64,000 bases of DNA from Moniliophthora roreri (Eukaryota > Basidiomycota > Agaricomycetes > Agaricales > Marasmiaceae): contig LATX02000198.1 in the NCBI GenBank assembly GCA_001466705.2, forward strand, positions 124,001 to 188,000. Reading direction: 5' to 3'. The notes below the pieces were generated by a model that worked only from the letters and a program-made list of their open reading frames with translations, ran no database searches and had not been told where the DNA came from. The translations under genes and the position numbers were made by a program. Positions 13,732-23,640 of this stretch are shown piece by piece. The first letter of the stretch is position 1; each line of letters begins with the position of its first letter.

Positions 13732-15964
13732 ATGTTCTTCCTTCCTTTTCAAGTCATTACCAGCTTCCTTCTGAACACGCTAGCTTCGGATGCATATCCG
13801 CAAGTTCAGCTTGGATCAACTTCTATCACAGGCACAGCGAGGAATGGCGTGGAATTTTTTGGGGGTGAGTTTGTCGTACGTTGATGTACCAGATATTTCT
13901 AAATGTGAATCGTGTAGGCATTCCATACGCTGAGCCTCCCATTGCAAATTTACGATTAAGACCAGCAGTTCCTAAGGGTTCCAACACCTGGAATGCCACG
14001 TCTTTCGATGCGAGCGAGTTTGGGAAAGCATGTTTACAACCAGTGCGTAAGGAAGAAATATCTTATGGACAGGGTATTTAATTTCTGGCGTTGGTTTCCA
14101 GAGTCTACCAAGGAATAACGTGTCTGAAGATTGTCTGACTATCAACATCTTTCGTCCCCTTACCACTAGTCCCTACAAGTCCACCAAGTTACCCTGTCTG
14201 CTTTGGATTCACGGCGGGGGCTTCGTAGCAGGAAGCGGTTCTCGACCAGGATACGATGGGTCCTCGCTGGTGAGGCGTGGTCTCGAAAGAGTAAGCTTTC
14301 AGCATCTTTAGTCGACTTATGTTGACATTGCTTGTCCGTAGGGAACACCTATCATTGTAATGACAATCAATTACCGCCTCGGTCCATTAGGCTTTCCACA
14401 AGGTCTTGAAGCTGCGTCATTGGGGCGTGAAGTGCTGAATCTAGGATTGAGAGATTCACTTGTTGCTCTACAGTGGGTGAAGAACAATATTGACGCATTT
14501 GGTGGGGATCCGCAGAAGGTAATTGCTCGACTTTAGTTCGTCAAACATCTGCTCAAAGATACTGATAGGTGACAGTTTTCGGAGAAAGTGCAGGGGCCAG
14601 AGCGATTGAGTTGTACATATTGAATGGAGGGCTTGGAGGCTTAGCTCGTGGTGCTGTAGGTCCCCATTTCTTTTTGATCAAGAGTGGGTTTCATAAAGGA
14701 CTAGATTATGGAATCAAGTGGAGGTCTGCCAATTCATCTGGCTTCTACAAGGGACCCGGTGTGGAGGACATACGTCTCAGCTGTTGGCCCGTGCAGCTTC
14801 GCAGTGGAATCGAAGAATACAATTGAATGTCTACGGAATAAGGCTACTAGCGACGACCTTTTTGATGCAATCGCAAAAGCAGGGATAGTGCCTACTTCCT
14901 TTGACTGGTTGCCTGTTCTAGATGGCCCGAAAGGCATGCTACCGGACTATGCGAGTCGATTGGATGTGAAAGTGAAGATACCGGTCATTTATGGGGACAA
15001 TTTGGACGAAGGTGGGCCTCTTTGAATCAGCTTCTTGACTAGTATTGACATAGTTATTGACATTAGGCACTATACTTGCACCTCAAAACATCACCGGTCC
15101 AGATGTTACTCGTCAAGGCCTCTTTGACATCTTCACACCATCTCCAGCTGGTGACAAAGCCCTTCGACACGCAATCGCAGAATTGATGAATATTCACCCC
15201 GATGATCCCCGCTTCGGTTCTCCCTTTGGCACGGGTAACCAGACTTTTGGGCTTAACCCAGAATACAAGCATTATGCCTCACTAGGTGAGTAACCGGTGA
15301 AATGTACCATGAATAATTGTGTCCAACCCGCTTGTCTAGTTGGCGACCTTACAGTACACGCGGAACGGCGCCTTTTCGCGAGGAAAATGAATGAAGCAAG
15401 TGCTCCGATGTACAGCTATCTATTCTCAGATCCAGATGCTATAAAGGTGATGCCGTCAGAGTTCAGGCCACCGAATGCAGCTCCTGGATCGTTGGGAGGT
15501 AAGTATAAAATTTGCTATGCGACTACTGTGTCTGAATGCAGTGTTCTAGTACCTCATACATCCGAAATTCTATATGTATTTGGCAATTTTGCGGTCGAAA
15601 ACAATATGATGCCTGCTTCTGCAAAAGAGCTCAGTACGATGATGATGCATTATTGGATTGCGTTCGCAAATGAAATGAATCCGAACGATGGGAAGGGTAT
15701 AAAACGTGAGTTATTCATTTATGATGCTTTGCTGTACTCAATTACGCGCCTGTGCCCAGGTCCAGAATGGGGTCTCTATAAGACCGGTAGACCGGTAAGG
15801 TTTTTTCCTCAATTTTTGTAATCTCTCGCTCACTTTAGATGCCAGAGAATGATGCAACTGAAGGGAGGAGATACGAAGATGATTGGAGATTTTGCGCGGG
15901 AGAATGGGATTGCATATATGAACCGACACGCTGTGTTATTCGACCAATGATTGAAATTTATTGA
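13732..15964 (+). CDS. Secreted type-B carboxylesterase/lipase, copy 2
   Basis: Paralogue of the gene at 10895, with the same exon pattern. It encodes a secreted carboxylesterase with signal peptide [63 protein letters not shown] (the canonical nucleophile motif, unlike GESSGA in copy 1), IMESSGG, NLDEGT and VPHTSEILYVFG, and C-terminus EPTRCVIRPMIEIY. Splice sites match copy 1, including the stop-free 51-nt intron. I see no stop or frameshift, so both copies look functional. It is convergent with the MARVEL-like gene, whose stop lies 95 bases beyond. Nucleotide divergence is low in exons and introns, so the duplication is fairly recent. Confidence 0.9.
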
Positions 15965-16058
15965 GTATGGAATTTCAATAGTCCAGTTGCATGCAATGTA
16001 TTTGAATTATAAATGTCGTAGTCAAACCCGGGTATCATCCGATTCAGGACGCGATGTA

Positions 16059-16870
16059 TCAAGCTCTGGCGGTGTAAGACATACTCTCCTTGTTCCTTGC
16101 GGCAGGAGCTTCTCCTCGCCAACCTGCCCTCCCAGTAGCACACATTACAATCGCAAAGATAATGTAAATCAGAACTGTGAAAGAATATTGTTAGCGAGAT
16201 GGTCTAAAAAGGGATGTGGGCGATAAGGACGAACGCAAAATCCAAGTCAAAAACGAGAGCGCTTGAATCGTCATTAGCTCTTGGCAGATTGTTAGGAAGT
16301 AATTGTTCCCTGTATACGGATGATAATTATGGTTATGCAAAACTGCGACGAGGTAGATAACTCACTAAACCTTCGAACAGTGTCACACTGGAATCCACCA
16401 GGAGGAGCAAGTTGGGTAATCAAAGCGGATTCAACAATCCAGAGAATGGTAAGGACACCTATCATAATCCATGAGTATCATGTCAAGAAGATACTCATGG
16501 TTTCAATGGAAGACGGACCAATTACTGCGAGTTCGACGATATTGGAAGCCCATAACGAGTTTCTGCGGATTCTACCAACAATCAAACTGGTCTGGCATGT
16601 TAGCGGCCACGAATGAGGATGCAGATAAGGACTCACAAGATGGGAAGAATCAATATATTGAGTATACCGAGGGCGAGACCAAGACCTTGAAAGTCCCGGA
16701 CGGTATTATCTCCAAACCTCCGTGACTTGGCAATTAGATCTGCATTAAGGGCTAGAACTATGATTCCAAAGATAATCGCGAGACCTATTCAACACATTAG
16801 CATCAGTTTGAAGGTGTTACGAGTTGCAGGTACCGTAGATGGCTGCTCGAGTGAGAGAGAACGGGGACAT
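16059..16870 (-). CDS. MARVEL-like four-transmembrane protein
   Basis: A small integral membrane protein I reconstructed from six exons (16834-16870, 16637-16784, 16519-16586, 16366-16458, 16235-16309, 16059-16174). They total 537 nt with all phases consistent, giving 178 residues. It starts MSPFSLTRAAIYG. There are four hydrophobic segments: GLAIIFGIIVLALNADLIA, GLGLALGILNILILPILFLI, VELAVIGVLTILWIVESALI and ALSFLTWILLLIYIIFAIVM. An ITQLAPPGGFQC loop and a charged C-terminal tail follow. The topology and the VEL...LW and QALSFLTWIL pattern resemble fungal MARVEL-domain proteins, which act in membrane organisation. No catalytic function is expected. The gene is convergent with esterase copy 2; its 3' end was carried along in the duplication. 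Assignment rests on pattern, not on a search. Confidence 0.7.
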
Positions 16871-17177
16871 GACGATTCGTGAGGAAATTACACTGACAAG
16901 TATGGAGTAAGAACGAGGAGTAGGAACGAAGTAGAAGTCTGGGAGTCTTCCGAGCCTTTTCAGCTTTTCCTTGCACCGCACCAAGTCAACTTTACCCTAA
17001 TATGACGTAGTTTGACATCAGGTGGATGTTGAGATGACTATCAGCAATGAAGGTATGTATTGGAAGGCTGGGCTAGCGCTTGCCTTGGTGTCTGTTCTTT
17101 GCCTAATGTAACAGATATCTATCAAATGGGGTTCGCTTGGCGCATTAATCTTCGGAATAGGCCCCAAGGGCCGCAGT
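16871..17177. other. Intergenic, probable 5' region of the MARVEL-like gene
   Basis: No coding frame recognised. It contains the upstream region of the minus-strand gene and the 3' flank of the next minus-strand gene. Confidence 0.4.
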
Positions 17178-18263
17178 TTAGGCGCTTAGCGAGTATTTAG
17201 TCGCACAAAATCCGGCCGCGGGCGACATATAGAATTCAGAGCCTGGCAGCCTACTCATGCAAGTACCAGATAAGAATATACAACGAATCCCGGTGACGCT
17301 CGGCAGGTATCGAATAGCACAGTATCCATCTGCTGTTGTTTGAGTGAGTGAAGAGCATGACAGCCTACTCACGAACGCGCAGCAACCAGCGACCAGACAA
17401 AAAGTATAAAGCTCTAACGGCCGTGGGCCCGGACACGGTGGTTGGTGAGGTGCATCTCTATATTTGACAAGCATGAACAAGATCTACACACGAGGTGAAT
17501 ATCACTCACGCTGATATCGTCCCGTCTTCTGACATGGCGAGCCATGAATTCTGTGATGAAATTCAAACTTCGGCGCAACAATCCATCAGGCAAGATATCG
17601 GTGTCTTGGTGCCAGGCCTGAGCAGAGAAATCAGTCGGAATGCAAACTAGAGAAAGGGCAGGTAATGTACCAAATTCTAGCGACCAAGCTCCAGTCGTAC
17701 AACGATCTCACTAAGGGGAGCGTGTAGAGAGTGTCGAAAATAAGAATCACGGTCGATTCCTCAAAGTAAAATCTTCCGGCCTTGAGCGACGAAGGATCAT
17801 GATAGTCGAGAAGCAAGATACTAGGCGTCGTTTCAGCCGATATCGATATGACGTCACCTCTGAGTTTCTCTCCTCCCGAAGCACGACGTCGAAAGATGTT
17901 AATGTAGGAGGCATGAGGCCTGAGGCTGTGGATATCAAATTGTGCATCCGCTTATGTTCTTTAACACCACTATGACACTATGATACTCGATTGAACAAGC
18001 AAAGACGCTCACAGTAGACATCGGATCTATCATAACAGACCTCTGAACCTGAGAATTGAGATATTCAATAGATGAACTAAAATTATATGAGGAAGGTTAC
18101 GCATTTGAGAGGAGATAACTGTGGTTAATGGACAAGAAGCAATGGCATTATGCCGGGGGATCCTGCTGTTTTCTTCTCTACGCGCGGACCATGGCGAATT
18201 CGAGCGACGACCACAAGGATCAACCGGTAACTCTACAGATAAGTATCTGCTGGATGTTTTCAT
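17178..18263 (-). CDS. Unrecognised spliced protein
   Basis: I do not recognise this protein. A spliced minus-strand frame looks coding. Exon 1 starts MKTSSRYLSVELPVDPCG and runs to ...ISSQM. It is followed by RSEVCYDRSDVY, then an exon with LRPHASYINIFRRRASGGEK and KAGRFYFEESTVILIFDTLY. A later exon has WHQDTDILPDGLLRRSLNFI and TEFMARHVRRRDDIS. Splice sites used have GT/AG ends. The C-terminus is ambiguous: one splicing choice runs to a stop at 17178-17180, another stops near 17250. No signal peptide or membrane segment is obvious. The FYFEESTVILIFDTLYTLPL stretch suggests a beta-rich globular domain, but this is only an impression. It could be lineage-specific. Confidence 0.45.
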
Positions 18264-18848
18264 AAGGATAATAGACCCACCGAGGAGTTCTCGTCAAAGG
18301 AGAGAAATGGAGTGATGGATGAAGCGGAAAGACACGTGGACACGTGGCATTACACTTTTTCATAAGAATACGAGGATTGATGGTATGGTCGTACAGACGA
18401 TTTCCTTGGTATGGTTTTTTTTTTGCGCCAGTATGCAAACAGAACGCTTGAACAAGAGACCGATCGGGATTTTCTCGTCGCGAGGGACGTGATTTCCAAC
18501 ACGTGGGCTTTATCCAATGAGTTATTTGATCATTTCGTACGATCCTCACCTGTCAATCCAATCATGCCCTCCAAAGCTAACTTTTTTTTTGCATAGTATA
18601 GAACACTACTGACATACGTCTCATGATTCACAAACTCTCACCAGTGACAAAGAGCCGTTCGGGAGGATATGCCTGGAACCGAGAGCCTCTCCAAAAAAAA
18701 CTAAAAAAAAAAATCAAGTTGATACTAAATTGGCTCAGATCAGCGGAATATCTCCATTCAGGTAGACTGTACATATCCACCCAAGAGTAGTTGCAATTCT
18801 GCAAAAATGTAGAGGGCAAAAATATTCATAACCAACATAGTAGTTATT
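18264..18848. other. Intergenic, no gene seen
   Basis: Short unconnected frames and poly-A/T runs only. It probably holds the promoter of the minus-strand gene ending at 18263. Confidence 0.45.
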
Positions 18849-18959
18849 CTGCCCCAGTGAGGCTCGAACTCACGACCTTCCGATTGTCCATGGAGATCCA
18901 GGTATCCCAGATTTGGCTACATAACAGTCGGACGCTGTAACCAACTCAGCCATGGGGCA
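18849..18959 (-). tRNA. tRNA-Asn (anticodon GUU) with a 37-nt intron
   Basis: Read on the minus strand, the cloverleaf folds completely. The acceptor stem is TGCCCCA/TGGGGCA, the D arm GCTG...CAGC with loop AGTTGGTTA, the anticodon stem TCCGA/TCGGA, and the T arm GTGAG-TTCGAGC-CTCAC, with discriminator G. The anticodon loop reads CTGTTA|A, giving anticodon GUU (Asn). The 37-nt intron starts directly after base 37, the normal position for nuclear tRNA introns, and its removal leaves 74 nt. Identity follows from the anticodon; the body sequence was not compared with other Asn tRNAs. Confidence 0.85.
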
Positions 18960-20033
18960 GATGGAAGAACGCAGTCTTCATATTACAAGTTGTGGCAATA
19001 ATAATGTACGTGCACAGGGGTCCTTCTACCCATTCATTTCGACCTCCGCCCTCCTCCAGTCGCATGTGAAGGTTTGGCCTCCTTGTCAGTCGAAACACGG
19101 TAGGAATAGTAATAACAACCCACCAAACCTCTCGTACTCCCTACAGCTTCCCACTTCCTGATCGAGTAACGCGGAGGGTAGGTACTCATGGGTAGGGTAT
19201 GGGTACGGATGCGTGTGCGGGTGCGGATGCGGGTGCGGGTGCGAGTGTTGGTGTTGAAGCTTCATTAAGGAATGAGACTGTTGAAAAGACGAGAGAGGGG
19301 TACACCATCCCAAATAGCAATTCCGTGGGGCATACGATAATAAAGGCTTTGGGCCAGTTGGAGCGGGTCTCTTGTAGGAATTGGGATGAGAACGAAGAGA
19401 GATGGAACGTTAGGCGACATACCCTATTCCCATAATGAGCAGCGAACTCTCCACTTTGAGTAACAGAAGCAACAGTGTTATGTTTTCGTTGCGACGAGTG
19501 AATGGATCAGGATGGGAGAACCAGTAATGCAGGGGCGCAGCGTCCGAGCGTCGGAATATCGATGTACATTGTATAAATCAAGCGTTCAAAAGATCTCAGA
19601 CGAATTGCGAGCGTATTTGAATCGGGAATGATACTGTTGGAAAGACGGAGAACGAGATGAGTAAGGGTGAGTGAGAAAAGAGCATTTGACGACATACCCT
19701 GTCCCACAAACAATTAACTCTCTGCTTTCATAGCTCTAGGGATACCGGCGGTCGGTCGTTTTGTAACATCGCATAGTGATTCCGTGCAGCGCCCATGTGG
19801 CGATAGCAGGAATGTTGACGATCTTAGAGATCGAGTCAATAACCCTATGAACTGATCAACCACCAAGCTGTAGCAGAGTGTACCTTTCAAAGCGAGATCC
19901 ATAGACTGCAAGGGAAAGACAAAAGGCGTTGCAGAGAAGATGACGACTTGTTTGGCCTCGTTTCCAGGGTCCTAACACGTGCTTTGCGCACGGACCACAA
20001 TGCTTCTTTCCCCGCAACAACCAGCCGCTCATG
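18960..20033. other. Intergenic stretch, no gene seen
   Basis: Apart from a G-rich minisatellite at 19196-19256, I see no gene. Open frames on both strands are short and without motifs. Confidence 0.45.
19196..19256 (+). repeat. GGTGCGGATGC-type minisatellite
   Basis: Imperfect tandem repeats of a 6-bp G/T/C-rich motif (GGGTGC, GGATGC, GGGTGCGGATGCGGGTGC). The strand asymmetry is strong (G-rich on plus). It is short and lies outside any recognised gene. Confidence 0.6.
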
Positions 20034-20197
20034 CATCAGCAAAAACCGGAAAGTGTTATAACCTAGCTCCGGGGGATTATAACCTGGTTTTGGTCTGGTT
20101 GGTGGGGGTTATGACTGGTTTTAAGGGTTATAGTACCCTGCAGGTCAATTATAAGCCCCGGGGAACTCATTATAGCACTACACGGTTTTTGCTGATG
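20034..20197 (+). mobile_element. Small TIR element (MITE), copy 1
   Basis: A 164-bp element has terminal inverted repeats CATCAGCAAAAACC and GGTTTTTGCTGATG. It has no coding capacity. A second copy in the opposite orientation is at 21321-21485, and the interior (TTATAACCTAGCTCC, GGGGGTTATGACTGG, CTGCAGGT) matches. The flanking dinucleotide is TG on both sides here and GA on both sides in copy 2, which is suggestive but too short to prove a 2-bp target duplication. Confidence 0.75.
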
Positions 20198-20213
20198 TGG
20201 ACTGGGTGAGCTA

Positions 20214-20635
20214 AGGACCCCCGTTTATACAGCCAAATGCCTGAGTCGGACCCGGACAAAATTCCTGGAAAATTTTTCAAATGCCTGACCCCCATCCAGA
20301 CAAATTTGGGCCGTTTTTTAGGGCAATGCCTGAGGCCAGGGTCCGGACAAATTTGGGACAAATCTAGCATGCCTGATACCTATTCCGGACAGATATCAGC
20401 GGGTGAAGGTGCAGACCCCGGCTCCCTGGGCGCCAAAGATAGGAACAAGCCGGCCGAAAAGCGCTCGGCAAACCATGCAGGTGCGCACTTCTTTACCGAT
20501 GCCTGAGGCAGGGTCCGGACAAAAATGACCCCTCAAGGATGCTTGAGGCGCTGTCCGGACAGCGATTTCCTTTTTTGGATCCGGACAAATCCTCGGCCAG
20601 CTGGATCAGGCATTTGGGCGATAACTGGGGGTCCT
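20214..20635 (+). mobile_element. Non-autonomous hAT-like element with 8-bp target duplication
   Basis: A 422-bp segment is bounded by AGGACCCCCG... and ...GGGGGTCCT. The outer ~30 bases are imperfect inverted repeats that include CCAAATGCCTGA/TCAGGCATTTGG. The 8-mer GTGAGCTA is present exactly on both sides (20206-20213 and 20636-20643), the target size typical of hAT transposons. Internal repeats of GCCTGA...TCCGGACA occur. There is no transposase; it must be mobilised in trans, if at all. Confidence 0.8.
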
Positions 20636-20841
20636 GTGAGCTATCATCGCCTCATTATTGGAATTCATCCCGCGTTGCCCCTTCCGCTTCCCCGCTTACC
20701 AGCAACCGAATATCATGTTACTCCCATAAATATCTGCAAGCTCGGGACTCGGAATACTTGAAATATCCCCGTCCGTAGTGATCTGCCCACTGCCCAGCGC
20801 GTATTCTCGAGTCCAAAGATGTCTCGACGACAACAAGATTC

Positions 20842-21600
20842 ATGAAGTACCTCCTCCCCTTCGTTTGTGCACTCTCGCTCGCCACAAGCAGCTTCGGCCA
20901 AGAAGCTCGTATCACCTTTCACGAGGCCAATGCAAACATTGAAGCGGGCTTGGATGTAACACTTCGCGTTGAGACCGAAGTTTGTGGCCTAGTACAATCT
21001 GATCAAGGTTACCCACTACAGTTTCGGTTCTCGAGTTCTCTACCAAACCGAATAACAACGGAGACCAGAAATATCCTGTCGGCAAACTCGAACATGTTGG
21101 TATTGCTCTTGGTTTGGAGAGCTGCCATTCTACGAAGAGCTGTCAGTCAGTTGACAAGAAGTTTGGAACCCTTTTGTACAAGGGACCCTACAATCCAGAA
21201 TATCATGCTTAAACACCCAACATCACACCGCATCAGAACTTTACGGTCAAGATTCCAGTAGACTTCCCGGAGGGGGCGGCAGTTTTTGGGTCGGTTCATC
21301 TTGCTGTTTTTGGGGTGAGACATCAGCAAAAACCATGTAGTGCTATAATGGGTTCCCCAGGGTTTATAATCGACCTGCAGGGTATTATGACCCTTAAAAC
21401 CAGTCATAACCCCCACAAACCAGGCCACAACCAGGTTATAATCCCTCTGGAGCTAGGTTATAGCACTTTCTGGTTTTTGCTGATGGAGCTTTTGTGATGT
21501 TGGTTGTTGGTGTTATCGTGCTGATGGGTTATTTCAATAGCTTGAAGGGGATATGACGTCCGAGTTTGATGAGTCTGAGGTGAAGGTCAATATTGTTTAG
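20842..21600 (+). pseudogene. Secreted basidiomycete protein, interrupted by a nonsense codon
   Basis: A small secreted protein of unknown function. The signal peptide is MKYLLPFVCALSLATSSFG. The second exon carries VLEFSTKPNN, HVGIALGLESCHSTKSC, GTLLYKGPYNPEYHA, then a TAA stop at 21210-21212, after which the frame continues as TPNITPHQNFTVKIPVDFPE and GAAVFGSVHLAVFG. An intron (21315-21540) holds a MITE. The last exon (21541-21600) ends with a TAG. The stop could come from CAA by one C-to-T change. The join between exons 1 and 2 needs an unusually short 38-nt intron (GTGGCC...ACAG) or a frameshift. The layout fits a family of small secreted basidiomycete proteins I know only by pattern. It is probably a recent pseudogene; a sequencing error at the stop is the alternative. 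Confidence 0.65.
21321..21485 (-). mobile_element. Small TIR element (MITE), copy 2, inside an intron
   Basis: Same family as 20034-20197, opposite orientation, with ends CATCAGCAAAAACC/GGTTTTTGCTGATG. It lies six bases after the donor GTGAGA of the last intron of the secreted-protein pseudogene. Without the element the intron would be about 61 nt, the normal size in this window. Confidence 0.8.
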
Positions 21601-22291
21601 ATCACTTCGGTGTACGTGCAATGTGACTAGACGGTACTCGAACCTAGTTATGTCGAGAAATTATTGATAGGCTGTGATCGACCGGATTTGATGGATAGGG
21701 GATTCCCCTCCAGATCCTCCGAGCTCACCTTTGTACGACTGGGAAGAATCTAGCATTCTTGCGAGGCCAGATCTGGAGATTCCGAGTTCAACCCAACTAT
21801 ATATCATCGTGTATTCAAGGACCGGCAGGGTGTGATAAAAGAGCGACAAATTCTATACGGCCATAGGGACAAAACTCAAGGAATCCCGCTGAGGAACGCT
21901 GGGCTTCACATCATTCTTCAGAAACAAGGATCAGACCATTTGTTATGTGATACGTAGGAATTTCCACCTACTCTTCGATCATGGAGGTCTGCCGGCAGAG
22001 TCTCGATGTGCTCCAGTGGTACCGATTTTTGCCCATCAATATGAACCACTGCTGTTCGGTGAACGTCTAGATAGGAAAGGACGGCTAAGAATGATGCATA
22101 ATAGTTATTTAGACATGAAACATACGAATGCCTTCACCCCTGACGTCGGGGCGAGTTTCCGTCTGTAAACCACGGAGGAACGTTTCGCTTATGGAAATAT
22201 GCATATCTGTATCTTCAACTTCTTGAGCGTTATGCCGGACGTATGCTCTAGAGTTCAGGTTATGAAGCTACGAAAGAAGGATAAGTATAAG
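21601..22291. other. Intergenic, no gene seen
   Basis: No conserved frame on either strand. It contains the 3' flanks of the secreted-protein pseudogene and of the minus-strand membrane protein gene. Confidence 0.45.
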
Positions 22292-23640
22292 TTATTGATC
22301 GAGGGATAAAGTCTGAACCATTGTTAAGGCGTATACACGTCCCAACGAGAACGCAACCCCGACCGAAACTGAAGCAAGTAAGTCGAAGTCAGGATCGACC
22401 CGTAGGGTGCTGCTACGTACTATTACTCTCAGTATCATTCAGGTAAATGATCAAAGCAATGGTCGCCACCACAGACCCTGGAGTTCCGGTCTGTATAGCG
22501 AGCGTGGTTAGACGCTTGATCATACTAGAGATTCGAGAGGGTGTTAACAATGGGATGATGAAATAAAACGAGGTCCTTGCACACTCACTTCCTGGTCTTC
22601 CGGAAGTTGGTCTTCATTCGCTGAAGGGTATATATCAAAATGGCCGTGATCGAGACATCAGTAATAGCGGAGAGCCCTAACCAGATCCTGAGTCACATCT
22701 TTCAGCAGATGATAGCCTTAATTGTCAGACGCACTCACGTCACTGGGATTCGAACAGTATCACGGTCGTCATACCCTGGGTGTTGAACAATGATTACAGC
22801 CGTGGCTATCGATCCTGCCATCTGGGGAAGCTCGTGAGTCAACCAGGGAAGCAACTTTAAATATACGTACTCCGGCCATACTTGTCATCACGAGCACTAC
22901 TGCGATGTATGAATTCTTCGAGCTGAAAACTTCGTCAAACAAAGTTAATTTCGATGGAAATAGAAACATACAGCATCCAGAAGCGGTAGATCAAGAAGTG
23001 TTGCACAATCCAAGCCGATGCCCCTGTTGTTACAAGGTATACTGGTATTGGCTACATCTTCCAGATGAGCGGAAGTGGTAAGGAAAAGGAGAGAAGGACA
23101 GTACCCAATATTGACGGGTCAGATAACTGTCATCACCTTGAAATTTCCGGCTTAGCGAGCCCTCAGACCGGGGAAGAATATGATGGTAAAGTTACCCCAG
23201 TGAGTGATAGTATACTATGCAAAGGCAGTCAGTGACAGCTGACAAAGTGCCGAGAGAAGCAGCTCACCAAGTAAACACAGGCGTAATGGTTAATTGTCGA
23301 TGTAAAGTCCACCGCAAGGGCTGTGCCAACCACAATTTTCAACCATACGGGATCCGAGCTACGGTATCTTGCAAAGTATTGATAGCACTAGTGCTATTAT
23401 TCAGCGCGACATATTTCAGACAGCGATAGGTAACCTGACCATGATGAGTTCTATCATGAAGAAATACTGTACCGAGAAATTAGAAAGCGACGACGGGGAA
23501 GAGGCTTGACTTGAATAACATACCGAATTGACCCATGTCCCTGCGAGGAGCCCTCTATGAGTTGAATTTCAACGTTAGTAATCTATGGAGGGAGGGGGGG
23601 CTTACCCCAAAGACTTGTCGAGGTCACCAATTAATGCCAT
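22292..23640 (-). CDS. DUF6534-like multi-spanning membrane protein
   Basis: A basidiomycete multi-spanning membrane protein, spread over about 12 short exons with none of them a long ORF. It starts MALIGDLDKSLG and continues GLLAGTWVNSYFFMIELIMC, YQYFARYRSSDPVWLKIVVG, TINHYACVYL, PIPVYLVTTGASAWIVQHFL, SKNSYIAVVLVMTSMAG, MAGSIATAVIIVQHPG. The diagnostic C-terminal part follows: IWLGLSAITDVSITAILIYT, LQRMKTNFRKTRNMIKRLTT, ETGxP-like QTGTPGSVVATIALIIYL and GVAFSLGRVYALTMVQTLSL. The 'LSAITDVSITAILIYTLQR' and 'GRVYALTM' elements are typical of DUF6534 proteins; biochemical function is unknown. Most splice sites are clear. The GTCAGG donor after exon 3 and the two small exons near 23,100-23,220 are uncertain. 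Confidence 0.7.

Larger units (their letters stand above)
13650..16119 (+). repeat. Segmental tandem duplication, copy 2 (partner 10812-13291)
   Basis: Second copy of the about 2.5 kb unit. It keeps its natural right flank: the intact MARVEL-like gene continues beyond 16119. The ancestral locus is therefore this one and the first copy is the derived or truncated junction. This is inference from the breakpoints. Confidence 0.8.

Noticed and set aside
19196..19256. Telomere-like repeat
   Set aside because: The units are GGGTGC/GGATGC, not TTAGGG, and the tract is short and internal.
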